Assembly: GCF_029167105.1 (NCBI RefSeq)
Contig: NZ_JARFML010000001.1
Span: 186,001-250,000, forward strand
Direction of reading: 5' to 3'
DNA: 64,000 bases
Origin: Bradyrhizobium yuanmingense
Lineage (GTDB): Bacteria; Pseudomonadota; Alphaproteobacteria; Rhizobiales; Xanthobacteraceae
This document shows positions 1-7,821 of the stretch, in pieces. A program made the translations under genes and the position numbers. Below the pieces are notes generated by a model. It searched no databases and was not told where the DNA came from. It saw nothing but the letters and a program-made list of their open reading frames with translations. Within the stretch, counting starts at the first letter, position 1. Each line of letters begins with the position of its first letter.

Positions 1-1
1 C

Positions 2-679
2 ATTTGGGATGCTGATGTCCTGATCTGGGCTGCGTCCCAGATCGTGGAAGCCCGTGACGCCGGCTTGAAGACGTCGCGCCTGATGGCTGCAACGCCTTAC
101 GAGATTTTGACGTTTGTCGGCCGCGGCACCAGCGCGCGTGACTATGACCGGCTGAAGGCCGGTCTCGACAGACTTCAGTCGACGACTGTGATGACATCGA
201 TCCGTCAGCTGACAGAACGGCGACGACATCGCTTCTCCTGGATCAACGAGTGGAAGGAGACGGCCGATGCAAATGGCCGTCCATTTGGGCTCGAATTGAT
301 CCTACCTGATTGGTTCTACGCGGGCGTAATCGATGAGGCGCTCGTGCTGACGATCGATCGCGCCTATTTCGATCTGACGGGCGGACTTGAGCGTTGGCTT
401 TATCGTCTTGTGCGCAAGCATGGTGGCCGCCAGGAGGGCGGCTGGAGCTTTGACCTTGTGCACCTCCATGCCAAGTCCGGCATCCTCTCACCGCTCAAGC
501 ATTTTGCTTACGACGTACGTCAGATCGTCCAGCGCCAGACATTGCCCGGTTATCGGCTTCTGCTCACGCGCGATCCTAACGGCATCGAGCGGCTGAACTT
601 CTTGCCTGCGCCTGTTGCTCCCCTAACGGCACGCCTGCGCCGGCGCGGTCTCATTCCAAATTCGGAGGACAACCTGTGA
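2..679 (+). CDS. RepA-like replication initiator, 5'-truncated by window edge
   Basis: The reading frame is already open at base 2, so the true start lies outside the window; 225 codons are visible. The residues (IWDADVLIWAASQIVEARD, then LMAATPYEIL) are those of the plasmid-type replication initiator protein A (RPA) family, which is expected to bind origin repeats. Three 15-bp direct repeats begin 9 bases after the stop, which suits an initiator acting on its own 3' flank. In rhizobial ICEs and mobile islands this gene opens the block continued here by DUF2840, traF, transglycosylase and relaxase. The GTG at 44 is internal and not a start. Replication activity is inferred from family only. 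Confidence 0.8.
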   Translation: MWDADVLIWAASQIVEARDAGLKTSRLMAATPYEILTFVGRGTSARDYDRLKAGLDRLQSTTVMTSIRQLTERRRHRFSWINEWKETADANGRPFGLELILPDWFYAGVIDEALVLTIDRAYFDLTGGLERWLYRLVRKHGGRQEGGWSFDLVHLHAKSGILSPLKHFAYDVRQIVQRQTLPGYRLLLTRDPNGIERLNFLPAPVAPLTARLRRRGLIPNSEDNL

Positions 680-687
680 ATCAGCTG

Positions 688-749
688 GTGCTATCGGGGA
701 CCGCAACCCTCGTGCTATCGGGGACCCGATCCTCGTGCTATCGGGGACC
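688..749 (+). repeat. Three iteron-like direct repeats downstream of repA
   Basis: GTGCTATCGGGGACC occurs three times without a mismatch, at 688-702, 712-726 and 735-749, giving periods of 24 and 23 bases. Such spacing, about two helical turns, is typical of iterons bound by a Rep protein. The repeats lie just after the repA-like gene. Confidence 0.8.
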
Positions 750-808
750 GGAATCGGACTTAAGAGCTTGTTTCTCCGCGCTTTCCGGCCGCTCTAACTT
801 TACTAACC

Positions 809-827
809 AGAAATCCTTCGGATTTCT
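809..827. other. Perfect 8-bp inverted repeat in the repA-DUF2840 gap
   Basis: AGAAATCC (809-816) and GGATTTCT (820-827) form a perfect stem with a 3-base loop. The stem is flanked on both sides by CTAAC. It sits between the iteron-like repeats and the DUF2840 gene and could be part of a replication origin or a terminator for repA. There is no clear T-tract. Confidence 0.5.
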
Positions 828-968
828 TCTAACGGATCAGGCCGAAAGCCGCGTTGGCGGTGTTCGGCGATGGCAGTCCGACAGGTCAGCCTGGCTTTGC
901 CGGCCATACACGCTCTTTACCGAGCCCCAAGCTCACGGCTGCCAGCTCCGGCGTCAGGGTGCCGCCGC

Positions 969-1433
969 ATGAGCGATCTCACGCAAGTGGAAGTGTTGTG
1001 GCTCGAGAAGCGGATCGAAAACCGCATTCGGTTCGGTCGCGTTGTCAAGGAACGGAAGCTTGATCGCCATCGGCGTGTCCTGTCATTCGCGCCAGGCAGC
1101 ATCTTTGCCTTCGTCCGTTGGACCTCGAACGACTTTGGCACGATCATTTCGCGGATCGACATCCTGCGCGCAGTCGCTCCGGGACAGCGCTGCTTGACCA
1201 TACCGTATGTGAAGCCTGGTGGAGAGATCCTGTTGCGGCTTTCCGGCTGGCAAAAGGTCGAACGGGTGCTGCAAATGATCGATGCCATCGAGGCACTTGG
1301 CATCGATCCCGCGGACATCGCGCCTGATCATTGGCATCACGTTCATAACCGCCTGTCCGTCAACGAAAACCCGCGTCCCTACACCAAGGCACGCCACCAG
1401 GCTTGGCTTCACCGTCAGAGGGTGATGCGATGA
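969..1433 (+). CDS. DUF2840 domain protein
   Basis: This 154-residue protein (MSDLTQVEVLWLEKRIENRI at the start) belongs by recognition to the DUF2840 family, a protein of unknown role found in conjugative-element clusters next to traF. I chose the ATG at 969 rather than the in-frame GTG at 870, because the upstream residues are low-complexity and unlike the family. The stop overlaps the traF start as ATGA, so the two genes are probably translationally coupled. It has a central basic/aromatic stretch and no predicted signal peptide or membrane segment. Its co-occurrence suggests a role in transfer or maintenance, but the function is not known. Confidence 0.8.
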   Translation: MSDLTQVEVLWLEKRIENRIRFGRVVKERKLDRHRRVLSFAPGSIFAFVRWTSNDFGTIISRIDILRAVAPGQRCLTIPYVKPGGEILLRLSGWQKVERVLQMIDAIEALGIDPADIAPDHWHHVHNRLSVNENPRPYTKARHQAWLHRQRVMR

Positions 1434-1942
1434 CAGGCCGCCTGAAGACGCTAGCGGCGACGATTGGGGTCGCTGCTGCGCTCGTCGCGACGATCGTCCT
1501 GGAGCCGCTTCCGCTCTACATCTGGAATGCATCGGCAAGCGTGCCTATCGGTCTCTACCGTTTACTGCCGACCATGCGCTTCCATGTCACCGAGCTGGTC
1601 GCTGTTCACCCGCCGGAGCCGCTCGCGACCTTCCTCGACCTTAACGGCTATCTGCCGATCGGTCTCCCCATGCTCAAACGCGTCTTGGCGCTTCCCGGGC
1701 AAACTGTCTGCAGAAATGGGCTAACCATTTCGGTCGATACCGTCGCGGTGGGCGAGGCGCGGGATCGCGATGGACGCGGCCGGCCGCTGCCGAAATGGCA
1801 GGGCTGCCGCGTCGTCTGCGACGGCGAGCTGTTTCTGATGAACTGGCAGTCGGACGACTCTCTTGATGGCCGGTATTTTGGATTGCTTCCGGCATCTAGC
1901 GTGATCGGCAGTGCGATCCCGGTGTGGACGTGGAAGGAGTGA
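1430..1942 (+). CDS. traF: TraF, S26-family conjugative signal peptidase
   Basis: This 170-residue protein has an N-terminal membrane anchor (about residues 5-25), then the S26 peptidase motif SVPIGLYR carrying the likely nucleophile Ser37, and MLKRVLALPG carrying the likely general base Lys83. TraF of RP4-type systems processes and cyclises the TrbC pilin, and a trbC gene is present at 10.3 kb. The start ATG at 1430 overlaps the DUF2840 stop by 4 bases; an upstream in-frame GTG at 1403 lies inside DUF2840 and lacks a ribosome site. The 3' end abuts the transglycosylase start region. Length fits the family. Confidence 0.88.
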   Translation: MTGRLKTLAATIGVAAALVATIVLEPLPLYIWNASASVPIGLYRLLPTMRFHVTELVAVHPPEPLATFLDLNGYLPIGLPMLKRVLALPGQTVCRNGLTISVDTVAVGEARDRDGRGRPLPKWQGCRVVCDGELFLMNWQSDDSLDGRYFGLLPASSVIGSAIPVWTWKE

Positions 1943-1944
1943 TC

Positions 1945-2838
1945 GTGCGTATTCGACGTGTTCACCTCGCCATTCCTCTGTTCGATCGATTGCGAGATCA
2001 TTCTTCCGTTCCAATCAGAGTCTGCAAGGCCGGCGCGCGCAGCGGCAGTCCAGGGCGGCCGAATGGCCGGCGCGGAACCGCTTTACCCTGGACGCTCGCG
2101 AGCACGGCGGCCTGCTTGGCTCGGTCGGGTGCGTGTGTTTGGGCTGTCGTGTCGCTGCTGTCTATTTTCGGTGTGCCGCACAGTGCTGCTCTGGCTGAGA
2201 GCGGAGCGGTCGCAGTTCGAACGGTCAACCAGGCGAGCAACTCATTTGCAGCGTTCGCCAACGACGCCTCAGAGCGCTTTGCCGTTCCGGTGAACTGGAT
2301 TGGTTCAATCATCAACATCGAAAGTGCTGGTGAGGTGCACGCCAGATCGGCTAAAGGCGCAATGGGCCTGATGCAAATCATGCCGGCGACCTGGGCGGAA
2401 CTTCGCGATCGCTATAATCTCGGCAGCGATCCCTACGACCCGCGCGACAACATTCTGGCAGGCACAGCATATCTGCGTGAACTGCTCGACCGATATGGTT
2501 CGCCTGGTGTGTTTGCCGCGTACAATGCGGGACCGGCTCGCTACGAAGAGCATCTCGCAGGCGGCTCTTTGCCAGACGAGACGCGAGCATACGTCGCAAA
2601 GCTTGCAAGCCTGCTTGCCATCGAACTGCCGTCGAGGTGGACGACCAGCGGACAGTCATCAGCAGGTGCGACGCTATTCGTCGCACGTTCCGATCTTATA
2701 AAAACACGCAATCAGTCGCCGTCGCTCATTCCGTCGAGCGGCGCCACGACCGCAATCTCAGCGCCTGATGTTTCGCGCATGGTCCCCCTACCTATCGGCG
2801 TGTTCGTCCCTCGATCGGATTCGGGGTCATCGCAATGA
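1945..2838 (+). CDS. Lytic transglycosylase (SLT domain), conjugation-associated
   Basis: The product carries a hydrophobic N-terminal segment ending in an Ala-rich possible cleavage site, then an SLT domain: catalytic Glu126 in INIESAGE, followed by AKGAMGLMQIMPATW, DPRDNILAGTAYLREL and FAAYNAGP. These are the hallmark blocks of family-1 lytic transglycosylases, which locally open peptidoglycan for the transfer channel, as VirB1 does. GTG at 1945 is preferred because AGGAG lies about 5 bases upstream; GTG at 1924 is an in-frame alternative inside traF. The C-terminal roughly 90 residues are Ser/Thr/Pro-rich and probably disordered. The gene lies in the traF operon. Confidence 0.85.
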   Translation: MRIRRVHLAIPLFDRLRDHSSVPIRVCKAGARSGSPGRPNGRRGTALPWTLASTAACLARSGACVWAVVSLLSIFGVPHSAALAESGAVAVRTVNQASNSFAAFANDASERFAVPVNWIGSIINIESAGEVHARSAKGAMGLMQIMPATWAELRDRYNLGSDPYDPRDNILAGTAYLRELLDRYGSPGVFAAYNAGPARYEEHLAGGSLPDETRAYVAKLASLLAIELPSRWTTSGQSSAGATLFVARSDLIKTRNQSPSLIPSSGATTAISAPDVSRMVPLPIGVFVPRSDSGSSQ

Positions 2839-3012
2839 CCAAGTGTGCGGGTTCGCAAGCCGATGGCGTATGGGCGATGCCTTCGGCCCGCGCTCTACTC
2901 GTCGCTTCGCTCCTCACCGAGCCACCCTTCGGGTGTCTCGGCCCTTCGGGTAACGATCGCTATCGCAAGCGCTCGGAAGCAGCGGGGGCTTCGCGAGTTG
3001 GCTGCCAAGTCG
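2832..3012. repeat. Copy 1 of a 181-bp direct repeat
   Basis: This block recurs 248 bases downstream (3080-3260) with 7 mismatches by my count. It contains an imperfect hairpin, CCGAGCCACCC-TTC-GGGTGTCTCGG, followed by a small CCC-TTC-GGG hairpin. It begins on the stop codon of the transglycosylase. The short open frames through both copies are probably not genes, since the frame is kept in both but the sequence is repeat-like. Confidence 0.85.
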
Positions 3013-3079
3013 CGGCGGCTTTGTCACAATGAATCGGCCGCAGCCGACGTTTTCGGGAGGCGCTAGTGGAGGATCCAGT

Positions 3080-3260
3080 GCAATGACCAAGTGTGCGGGC
3101 TCGCAAGCTGACGGTGTATGGGCGATGCCTTCGGCCCGCGCTCTACTCGTCGCTTCGCTCCTCACCGAGCCACCCTACGGGTGTCTCGGCCCTTCGGGTA
3201 ACGATCGCTATCGCAAGCGCTCGGAAGCAGTGGGGACTTCGCGAGTTGGCTGCCAAGTCG
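3080..3260. repeat. Copy 2 of the 181-bp direct repeat
   Basis: This is the second copy of the block at 2832-3012. The copies differ at 7 positions; one change (TTC to TAC) falls in the loop of the internal hairpin, and none of the 7 falls in the stem. Both copies lie between the transglycosylase and relaxase genes, the region where oriT is expected. Confidence 0.85.
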
Positions 3261-3471
3261 TCGCTACTCTTTCGGGAACCGGCGACCGGGAGACCACGAC
3301 GGCAGGACGGCGAGATAAAAGGGGCTCGCCGGTCGAACCGCAAGCCATTGGCATGGCTTGGGTTCTGGCGTGCCGGTCGGTCGGGGCGCGTGCCGCGCTT
3401 TGCATTTTGACGAATTCAATCAAAGGCTTTTTCGGCACCATGTGCGCTTTTGATCTTGGGGAGGCCCTGCC
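3261..3471. other. Candidate oriT region upstream of relaxase
   Basis: These 211 bases contain a perfect inverted repeat, CAAGCCAT-TGGC-ATGGCTTG (3341-3360), which extends to 12 base pairs with one bulged G (AACC/GGTT arms). They also hold several GGTCGG/GCCGGT motifs and an A/T-rich tract (TTTTGACGAATTCAATCAAA) before the relaxase start. Relaxases of this type usually nick next to an inverted repeat adjacent to their own gene, hence the proposal. No nic sequence could be assigned. Confidence 0.4.
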
Positions 3472-5235
3472 GTGAGCGCGGGCGACAGCGATCTGCGTGT
3501 TCGGCCCGGACGCATTCGCAGTACCCGCGCGCCGAAGCAAAAGAGCTTTATCAACCAGGTGCTGCGCGCCGCCAAGAAAGCAGGACACACGCCACGTCAG
3601 GGGACCGCGGGCAGGCGTTCTGCGGCGTATGGACGCTCGACGTTTGGCCGCGGCAGGCTATCCTTTAGCCGCGCCAGATTGTTCAGCCCGACGCGCCGCG
3701 TTGTGGTGAAGGCGCGCGTGGTTCGTCATAAAGGGCGAGTCTTCCGTTCAGCACCACTGACTGCCCATCTCTCTTACCTGAAGCGCGACGGCGTGACCCG
3801 GAGTGGTGAGCCGGCCAAGATGTTCGACGCCGGCAGCGACCGTGCCGACAGCGCGGCTTTCGCAGAACGCTGCAAGGACGACCGGCATCATTTCCGGTTC
3901 ATCGTCTCGCCCGAGGAGGCAGGCGAGATGACCGACCTGAAGGCCTTCACCCGCGACCTCGCCAAGCAGATGGAGATCGATCTCGGCACGCGGCTCGATT
4001 GGATAGCCGCCGATCACTGGAATACGGACAACCCCCATATCCATCTTCTCGTTAGGGGAGTCGATCGGGAGGGAGCCGATCTCGTGATCTCCCGCGACTA
4101 CATCAGCCAGGGCCTGCGCTCCCGCGCCGAGGAACTGGTCGCCATCGAACTGGGTCCGAAACCGGAGCATGAAATCCGCAATTCGCTGGAGAGGGAAATC
4201 ACGGCAGAACGATGGACGCGGCTTGATCGGGAGATCCGGCTGGCAGCAGATGAGACTGGCTACATCGATCTCCGCCCCGAACATCCCAGCGGCTCCGATC
4301 CCGAGATACGGCGCCTGATGATTGGTCGCCTTCAACACCTGGAGAAGATGGGTCTTGCTGCCTCGGCCGCACCAGGCGATTGGATGGTAGGGCTTGAGGC
4401 CGAGCGTAGCTTGCGCGACCTCGGCATGCGCGGCGACATCATCAAGACCATGCACCGTGCCTTCACCGAGCGTGGGGAAGCGCGCGGCGTTGCCGACTTC
4501 GTCATCGAGGGTGGACGGCCGACAGCCCAGATTATCGGACGGCTGGTCGACCGCGGATTGCATGACGAACTGACCGGCGAGGCCTATGCCCTGATCGACG
4601 GAACAGACGGACGGGCCCACCACGTGCGCTTCCGCGGCGTCGAGGCCTTCGAACATGCACCGCCGGTCGGCGGGATCGTCGAAGTGCGACGGTTCGGTCA
4701 AGCTGGCGAGCCGAGTCCCACCGTGATGCTTGCGACCCGTTCCGATCTCGATCTCAGTGCGCAGGTCACCGCGAAAGGGGCGACCTGGCTCGACCATCGC
4801 TTGGTCGAGCGCGATCCGATGCCGATCGCCATGGGCGGATTCGGCCGCGAGGCCCGCGATGCCATGGAAGCTCGAACCGAGCATCTGATCCAGGAAGGTC
4901 TGGCACGGCGCCAGGGACAGCGCATCATCCTGCAGCGCGACCTCCTCAACACGTTGCGCCGGCGCGAGCTGGACGAGGTGGCCGCAAAGGTCTCGGCCGA
5001 CACGGGGCTAGCTCATGTGGCGGCCGCGTCCGGGGAACACGTGGCAGGCACGTATCGCCAGCGGCTGACCCTCAGCTCGGGACGCTTCGCCATGATCGAT
5101 AATGGGCTCGGCTTCCAGCTAGTGCCGTGGTCGCGCGAGCTCGAAAAGAGGCTCGGGCAACACGTCAGCGGCGTCGTGAAAGACGGCGGTGGCATCGAAT
5201 GGGGCTTTGGCCGCAAGCGCGACCTCGGGCTCTAG
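3472..5235 (+). CDS. Relaxase, VirD2-like with DUF3363
   Basis: This 587-residue protein starts with a basic, probably disordered stretch of about 90 residues. It then has a relaxase core with RHHFRFIVSPE (about 138-148) and the metal-binding DHWNTDNPHIHLLVRG, whose HIH is at 189-191; the C-terminal part is the DUF3363 region. It should nick oriT and lead the strand through the TraG/Trb channel. GTG at 3472 has GGGGAGG about 8 bases upstream. It lies just before traG and after the candidate oriT. The catalytic tyrosine was not assigned. A GC-rich antisense frame across 3748-4884 is considered a shadow. Confidence 0.88.
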   Translation: MSAGDSDLRVRPGRIRSTRAPKQKSFINQVLRAAKKAGHTPRQGTAGRRSAAYGRSTFGRGRLSFSRARLFSPTRRVVVKARVVRHKGRVFRSAPLTAHLSYLKRDGVTRSGEPAKMFDAGSDRADSAAFAERCKDDRHHFRFIVSPEEAGEMTDLKAFTRDLAKQMEIDLGTRLDWIAADHWNTDNPHIHLLVRGVDREGADLVISRDYISQGLRSRAEELVAIELGPKPEHEIRNSLEREITAERWTRLDREIRLAADETGYIDLRPEHPSGSDPEIRRLMIGRLQHLEKMGLAASAAPGDWMVGLEAERSLRDLGMRGDIIKTMHRAFTERGEARGVADFVIEGGRPTAQIIGRLVDRGLHDELTGEAYALIDGTDGRAHHVRFRGVEAFEHAPPVGGIVEVRRFGQAGEPSPTVMLATRSDLDLSAQVTAKGATWLDHRLVERDPMPIAMGGFGREARDAMEARTEHLIQEGLARRQGQRIILQRDLLNTLRRRELDEVAAKVSADTGLAHVAAASGEHVAGTYRQRLTLSSGRFAMIDNGLGFQLVPWSRELEKRLGQHVSGVVKDGGGIEWGFGRKRDLGL

Positions 5236-5271
5236 CAATCTCTCCAATTCAGCTGCGGAAGGACGTTCGGG

Positions 5272-7257
5272 ATGTCGGGAACCAAGATCCTCTGGGGACA
5301 GGTCATCGTTGTCGGCCTGATCGTCTTGCTCGCCATCTGGGGAGCAACCGAATGGACGGCCTGGCGGCTTGCCTATCAACCGGAGCTTGGGCGGCCATGG
5401 TTCAAACTCTTGGGCTTCAAGGTCTATTACCCCCCGGTCTTCTTCTGGTGGTGGTTCGTCTACGATGCCTATGCGCCTCAGGTCTTTGTTGAGGGAGCCT
5501 TCATAGCGGCGTCGGGGACCTTCGTTTCGATCGCGGTGGCGATCGGCATGTCGGTCTGGCGGGCGCGCGAGGCCAAGAACGTCGAGACCTATGGCTCGGC
5601 GCGCTGGGCCGGTGCGGAAGAGGTTCGAGCGGCCGGACTTCTCGGTCCCGATGGTGTGGTGCTCGGCAAGCTCGACCATGACTACCTCCGCCATAACGGA
5701 CCGGAGCACGTCCTGTGTTTTGCGCCAACGCGATCGGGCAAAGGTGTCGGGCTCGTCGTTCCCTCGTTGCTGGCCTGGCCCGGTTCGGCCATTGTGCACG
5801 ATATCAAGGGCGAGAACTGGCAGTTGACCGCCGGCTTTCGCTCTCATCACGGCCGCGTCCTGTTGTTCGATCCGACCAACCCAAAATCCTCGGCCTACAA
5901 TCCGCTGCTCGAGGTCCGGCGTGGGGAGTGGGAGGTGCGCGACGTCCAGAATGTCGCCGACGTCCTGGTTGACCCCGAGGGTTCACTCGACAAACGGAAC
6001 CATTGGGAGAAGACCAGTCATTCGCTCCTGGTCGGCGCCATCCTCCATGTTCTCTATGCCGAGGCGGACAAGACTTTGGCTGGCGTCGCCGCTTTTCTCT
6101 CCGACCCGAAGCGACCCATCGAGGCGACGCTGAAGGCGATGATGACCACGCGACACCTTGGCGAGCAGGGCGCTCATCCCGTGGTCGCTTCGACTGCGCG
6201 CGAACTCCTCAACAAATCGGAGAACGAACGTTCAGGCGTCCTGTCCACGGCGATGTCGTTCCTCGGGCTGTACCGCGATCCCGTCGTGGCCAAGGTGACC
6301 TGCCGATGCGACTGGCGGATCGCCGACCTGATCGCCGATCACCGACCGACGACGCTCTACCTGGTGGTGCCTCCCTCCGATATTTCGCGGACCAAGCCCC
6401 TCATCCGTCTGGTGTTGAACCAGATCGGCCGGCGCCTGACCGAGGACTTGCACGCCCGCGATCGTCGACATCGAGTCCTGATGATGCTTGACGAGTTCCC
6501 GGCGCTGGGGCGTCTCGATTTCTTCGAGTCCGCACTCGCCTTCATGGCGGGGTACGGCATCAAAAGTTTCCTGATCGCGCAATCGCTCAATCAGATCGAG
6601 AAGGCCTATGGGCCCAACAATGCGATCCTCGACAATTGTCACGTCCGAGTCAGCTTCGCGACCAATGACGAGCGAACCGCCAAACGCGTGTCCGACGCCT
6701 TGGGTACGGCGACGGAGATGCGCGCGATGAAAAACTATGCCGGGCACAGGTTGAACCCCTGGCTGGGGCACCTCATGGTCTCTCGGCAGGAGACGGCGAG
6801 ACCGCTGCTGACCCCCGGCGAAGTCATGCAGCTTCCGCCGATGGACGAAATCGTGATGGTGGCAGGCACGCCACCGATCCGGGGGAAGAAGGTGCGCTAC
6901 TATGAGGATCGGCGGTTTAGCGAGCGGGTCTTGCCGCCGCCCGATCCGGCGACATCCGGTCGGTCATCGCGAACGGACGGATGGTCAACGGCCGGAACGC
7001 TGAGACCGGTGCCACTTCCAACTGACAGAGCGCAAGGAGAGGAAGACACGGCAAACAGCGGCCTTCGTCGCGAGCCCGAACTCCCCGATCACGTTGCGAT
7101 CGCAAAGGAGACGACCGAGCCGACGCCGGCAGAGGAATTTGCCGTCGTTCTTGACGACGACGAGGATGCAGTCCGCCAGTCCCAGCTTATGCGTCAGCAG
7201 ATGCGCGGCGTTGCCCGTCAGGTCGCCATGGACCCCTACGATGGTATGGAGCTCTGA
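5272..7257 (+). CDS. traG: TraG/VirD4 type IV coupling protein
   Basis: This 661-residue inner-membrane ATPase would link the relaxosome to the Trb mating channel. Two N-terminal membrane segments lie at about 10-27 and 72-95. The Walker A motif APTRSGKGVG is at 151-160, and the Walker B-type motif MMLDEFPALG is near 402-412, followed by SFLIAQSLNQIEKAYG. The C-terminal tail after about residue 560 is acidic and low-complexity. The ATG at 5272 has GGAAGGA upstream. The gene follows the relaxase by 36 bases and precedes the copG-like gene by 6, so all three are probably one transcript. Length is normal for the family. Confidence 0.93.
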   Translation: MSGTKILWGQVIVVGLIVLLAIWGATEWTAWRLAYQPELGRPWFKLLGFKVYYPPVFFWWWFVYDAYAPQVFVEGAFIAASGTFVSIAVAIGMSVWRAREAKNVETYGSARWAGAEEVRAAGLLGPDGVVLGKLDHDYLRHNGPEHVLCFAPTRSGKGVGLVVPSLLAWPGSAIVHDIKGENWQLTAGFRSHHGRVLLFDPTNPKSSAYNPLLEVRRGEWEVRDVQNVADVLVDPEGSLDKRNHWEKTSHSLLVGAILHVLYAEADKTLAGVAAFLSDPKRPIEATLKAMMTTRHLGEQGAHPVVASTARELLNKSENERSGVLSTAMSFLGLYRDPVVAKVTCRCDWRIADLIADHRPTTLYLVVPPSDISRTKPLIRLVLNQIGRRLTEDLHARDRRHRVLMMLDEFPALGRLDFFESALAFMAGYGIKSFLIAQSLNQIEKAYGPNNAILDNCHVRVSFATNDERTAKRVSDALGTATEMRAMKNYAGHRLNPWLGHLMVSRQETARPLLTPGEVMQLPPMDEIVMVAGTPPIRGKKVRYYEDRRFSERVLPPPDPATSGRSSRTDGWSTAGTLRPVPLPTDRAQGEEDTANSGLRREPELPDHVAIAKETTEPTPAEEFAVVLDDDEDAVRQSQLMRQQMRGVARQVAMDPYDGMEL

Positions 7258-7263
7258 GGCGAC

Positions 7264-7686
7264 ATGCGCGACCGGATGAACGTCTATTTCCCGCCAGAGC
7301 TTCTGAAGCAGATCTCGGATCTCGCCGACCGCAAGAAGCTTTCCCGGTCTGCGATCGTGGAAGCGGCCGTTGCTTCATTTCTGTCACCGGACGCAGCGGA
7401 CAGGCGGGAAGCAGCATTCACGCGGCGCCTCGATCGGCTGTCGCGTCAGATGCAGCGCTTGGAGCGTGATGTTGGTCTAACGGCTGAGACCTTGGCCCTC
7501 TTCATTCGCTTCTGGCTGACAATCACGCCGCCGTTGCCCAACGACGCGCAGGCGGCCGCGCAGATAAAGGGTAGGGAGCGCTTCGAAGGATTTGTCGAGG
7601 CGCTCGGACGCCGCTTGCAAAAAGGGCAAAGCTTTCTGCGCGAGATTCCAGAAGATATCCGTCAGGAACCGGCCGGCGAAACCTGA
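7264..7686 (+). CDS. CopG/ribbon-helix-helix regulator of the transfer cluster
   Basis: This 140-residue protein begins with a ribbon-helix-helix pattern (RMNVYFPPELLKQISDLA, then KLSRSAIVEAAV), so residues 1-50 should dimerise and bind DNA. The C-terminal half is helical and amphipathic, with one hydrophobic segment (about 75-90). CopG-like genes are a fixed member of the traG-copG-trbB order in this ICE family and may control transfer genes or assist the relaxosome. It starts 6 bases after the traG stop. A hairpin with a T-tract follows at 7704-7730, suggesting that the traF-to-copG transcript ends here. Confidence 0.82.
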   Translation: MRDRMNVYFPPELLKQISDLADRKKLSRSAIVEAAVASFLSPDAADRREAAFTRRLDRLSRQMQRLERDVGLTAETLALFIRFWLTITPPLPNDAQAAAQIKGRERFEGFVEALGRRLQKGQSFLREIPEDIRQEPAGET

Positions 7687-7703
7687 CTGAGCGTCCTTGA
7701 TGC

Positions 7704-7730
7704 GCCGACCGCGTCGGCTCTTCTTTTTCT
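7704..7730 (+). terminator. Rho-independent terminator after copG
   Basis: GCCGAC (7704-7709) pairs perfectly with GTCGGC (7713-7718) across a 3-base loop and is followed by TCTTCTTTTTCT. The T-tract overlaps the left copy of the 22-bp direct repeat that brackets the transporter gene. Confidence 0.75.
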
Positions 7731-7744
7731 ACGCCAGCCTACGA
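7723..7744 (+). repeat. Left copy of 22-bp direct repeat flanking the MFS gene
   Basis: The 22 bases from CTTTTTCTACG to CAGCCTACGA are identical to 9212-9233. The two copies bracket the transporter gene and its flanks. Only this left copy carries the terminator stem. Confidence 0.85.
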
Positions 7745-7821
7745 CCGCAGCAACTTAGCCGAACTGACAAAAAGCTGGACGCGCTATCCGCTCGAACGAG
7801 CCGATAGCGAAAAGGACCAGC

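Noticed and set aside
676..972. Open frame starting at the repA stop and running through the direct repeats
   Set aside because: It translates the iteron-like repeats (repeated LSGT/YRG units) and has no gene-like composition or family pattern.
2835..3475. Open frames through both 181-bp repeat copies
   Set aside because: The frames follow the repeat sequence, have no domain, and the region is better explained as duplicated non-coding DNA near oriT.
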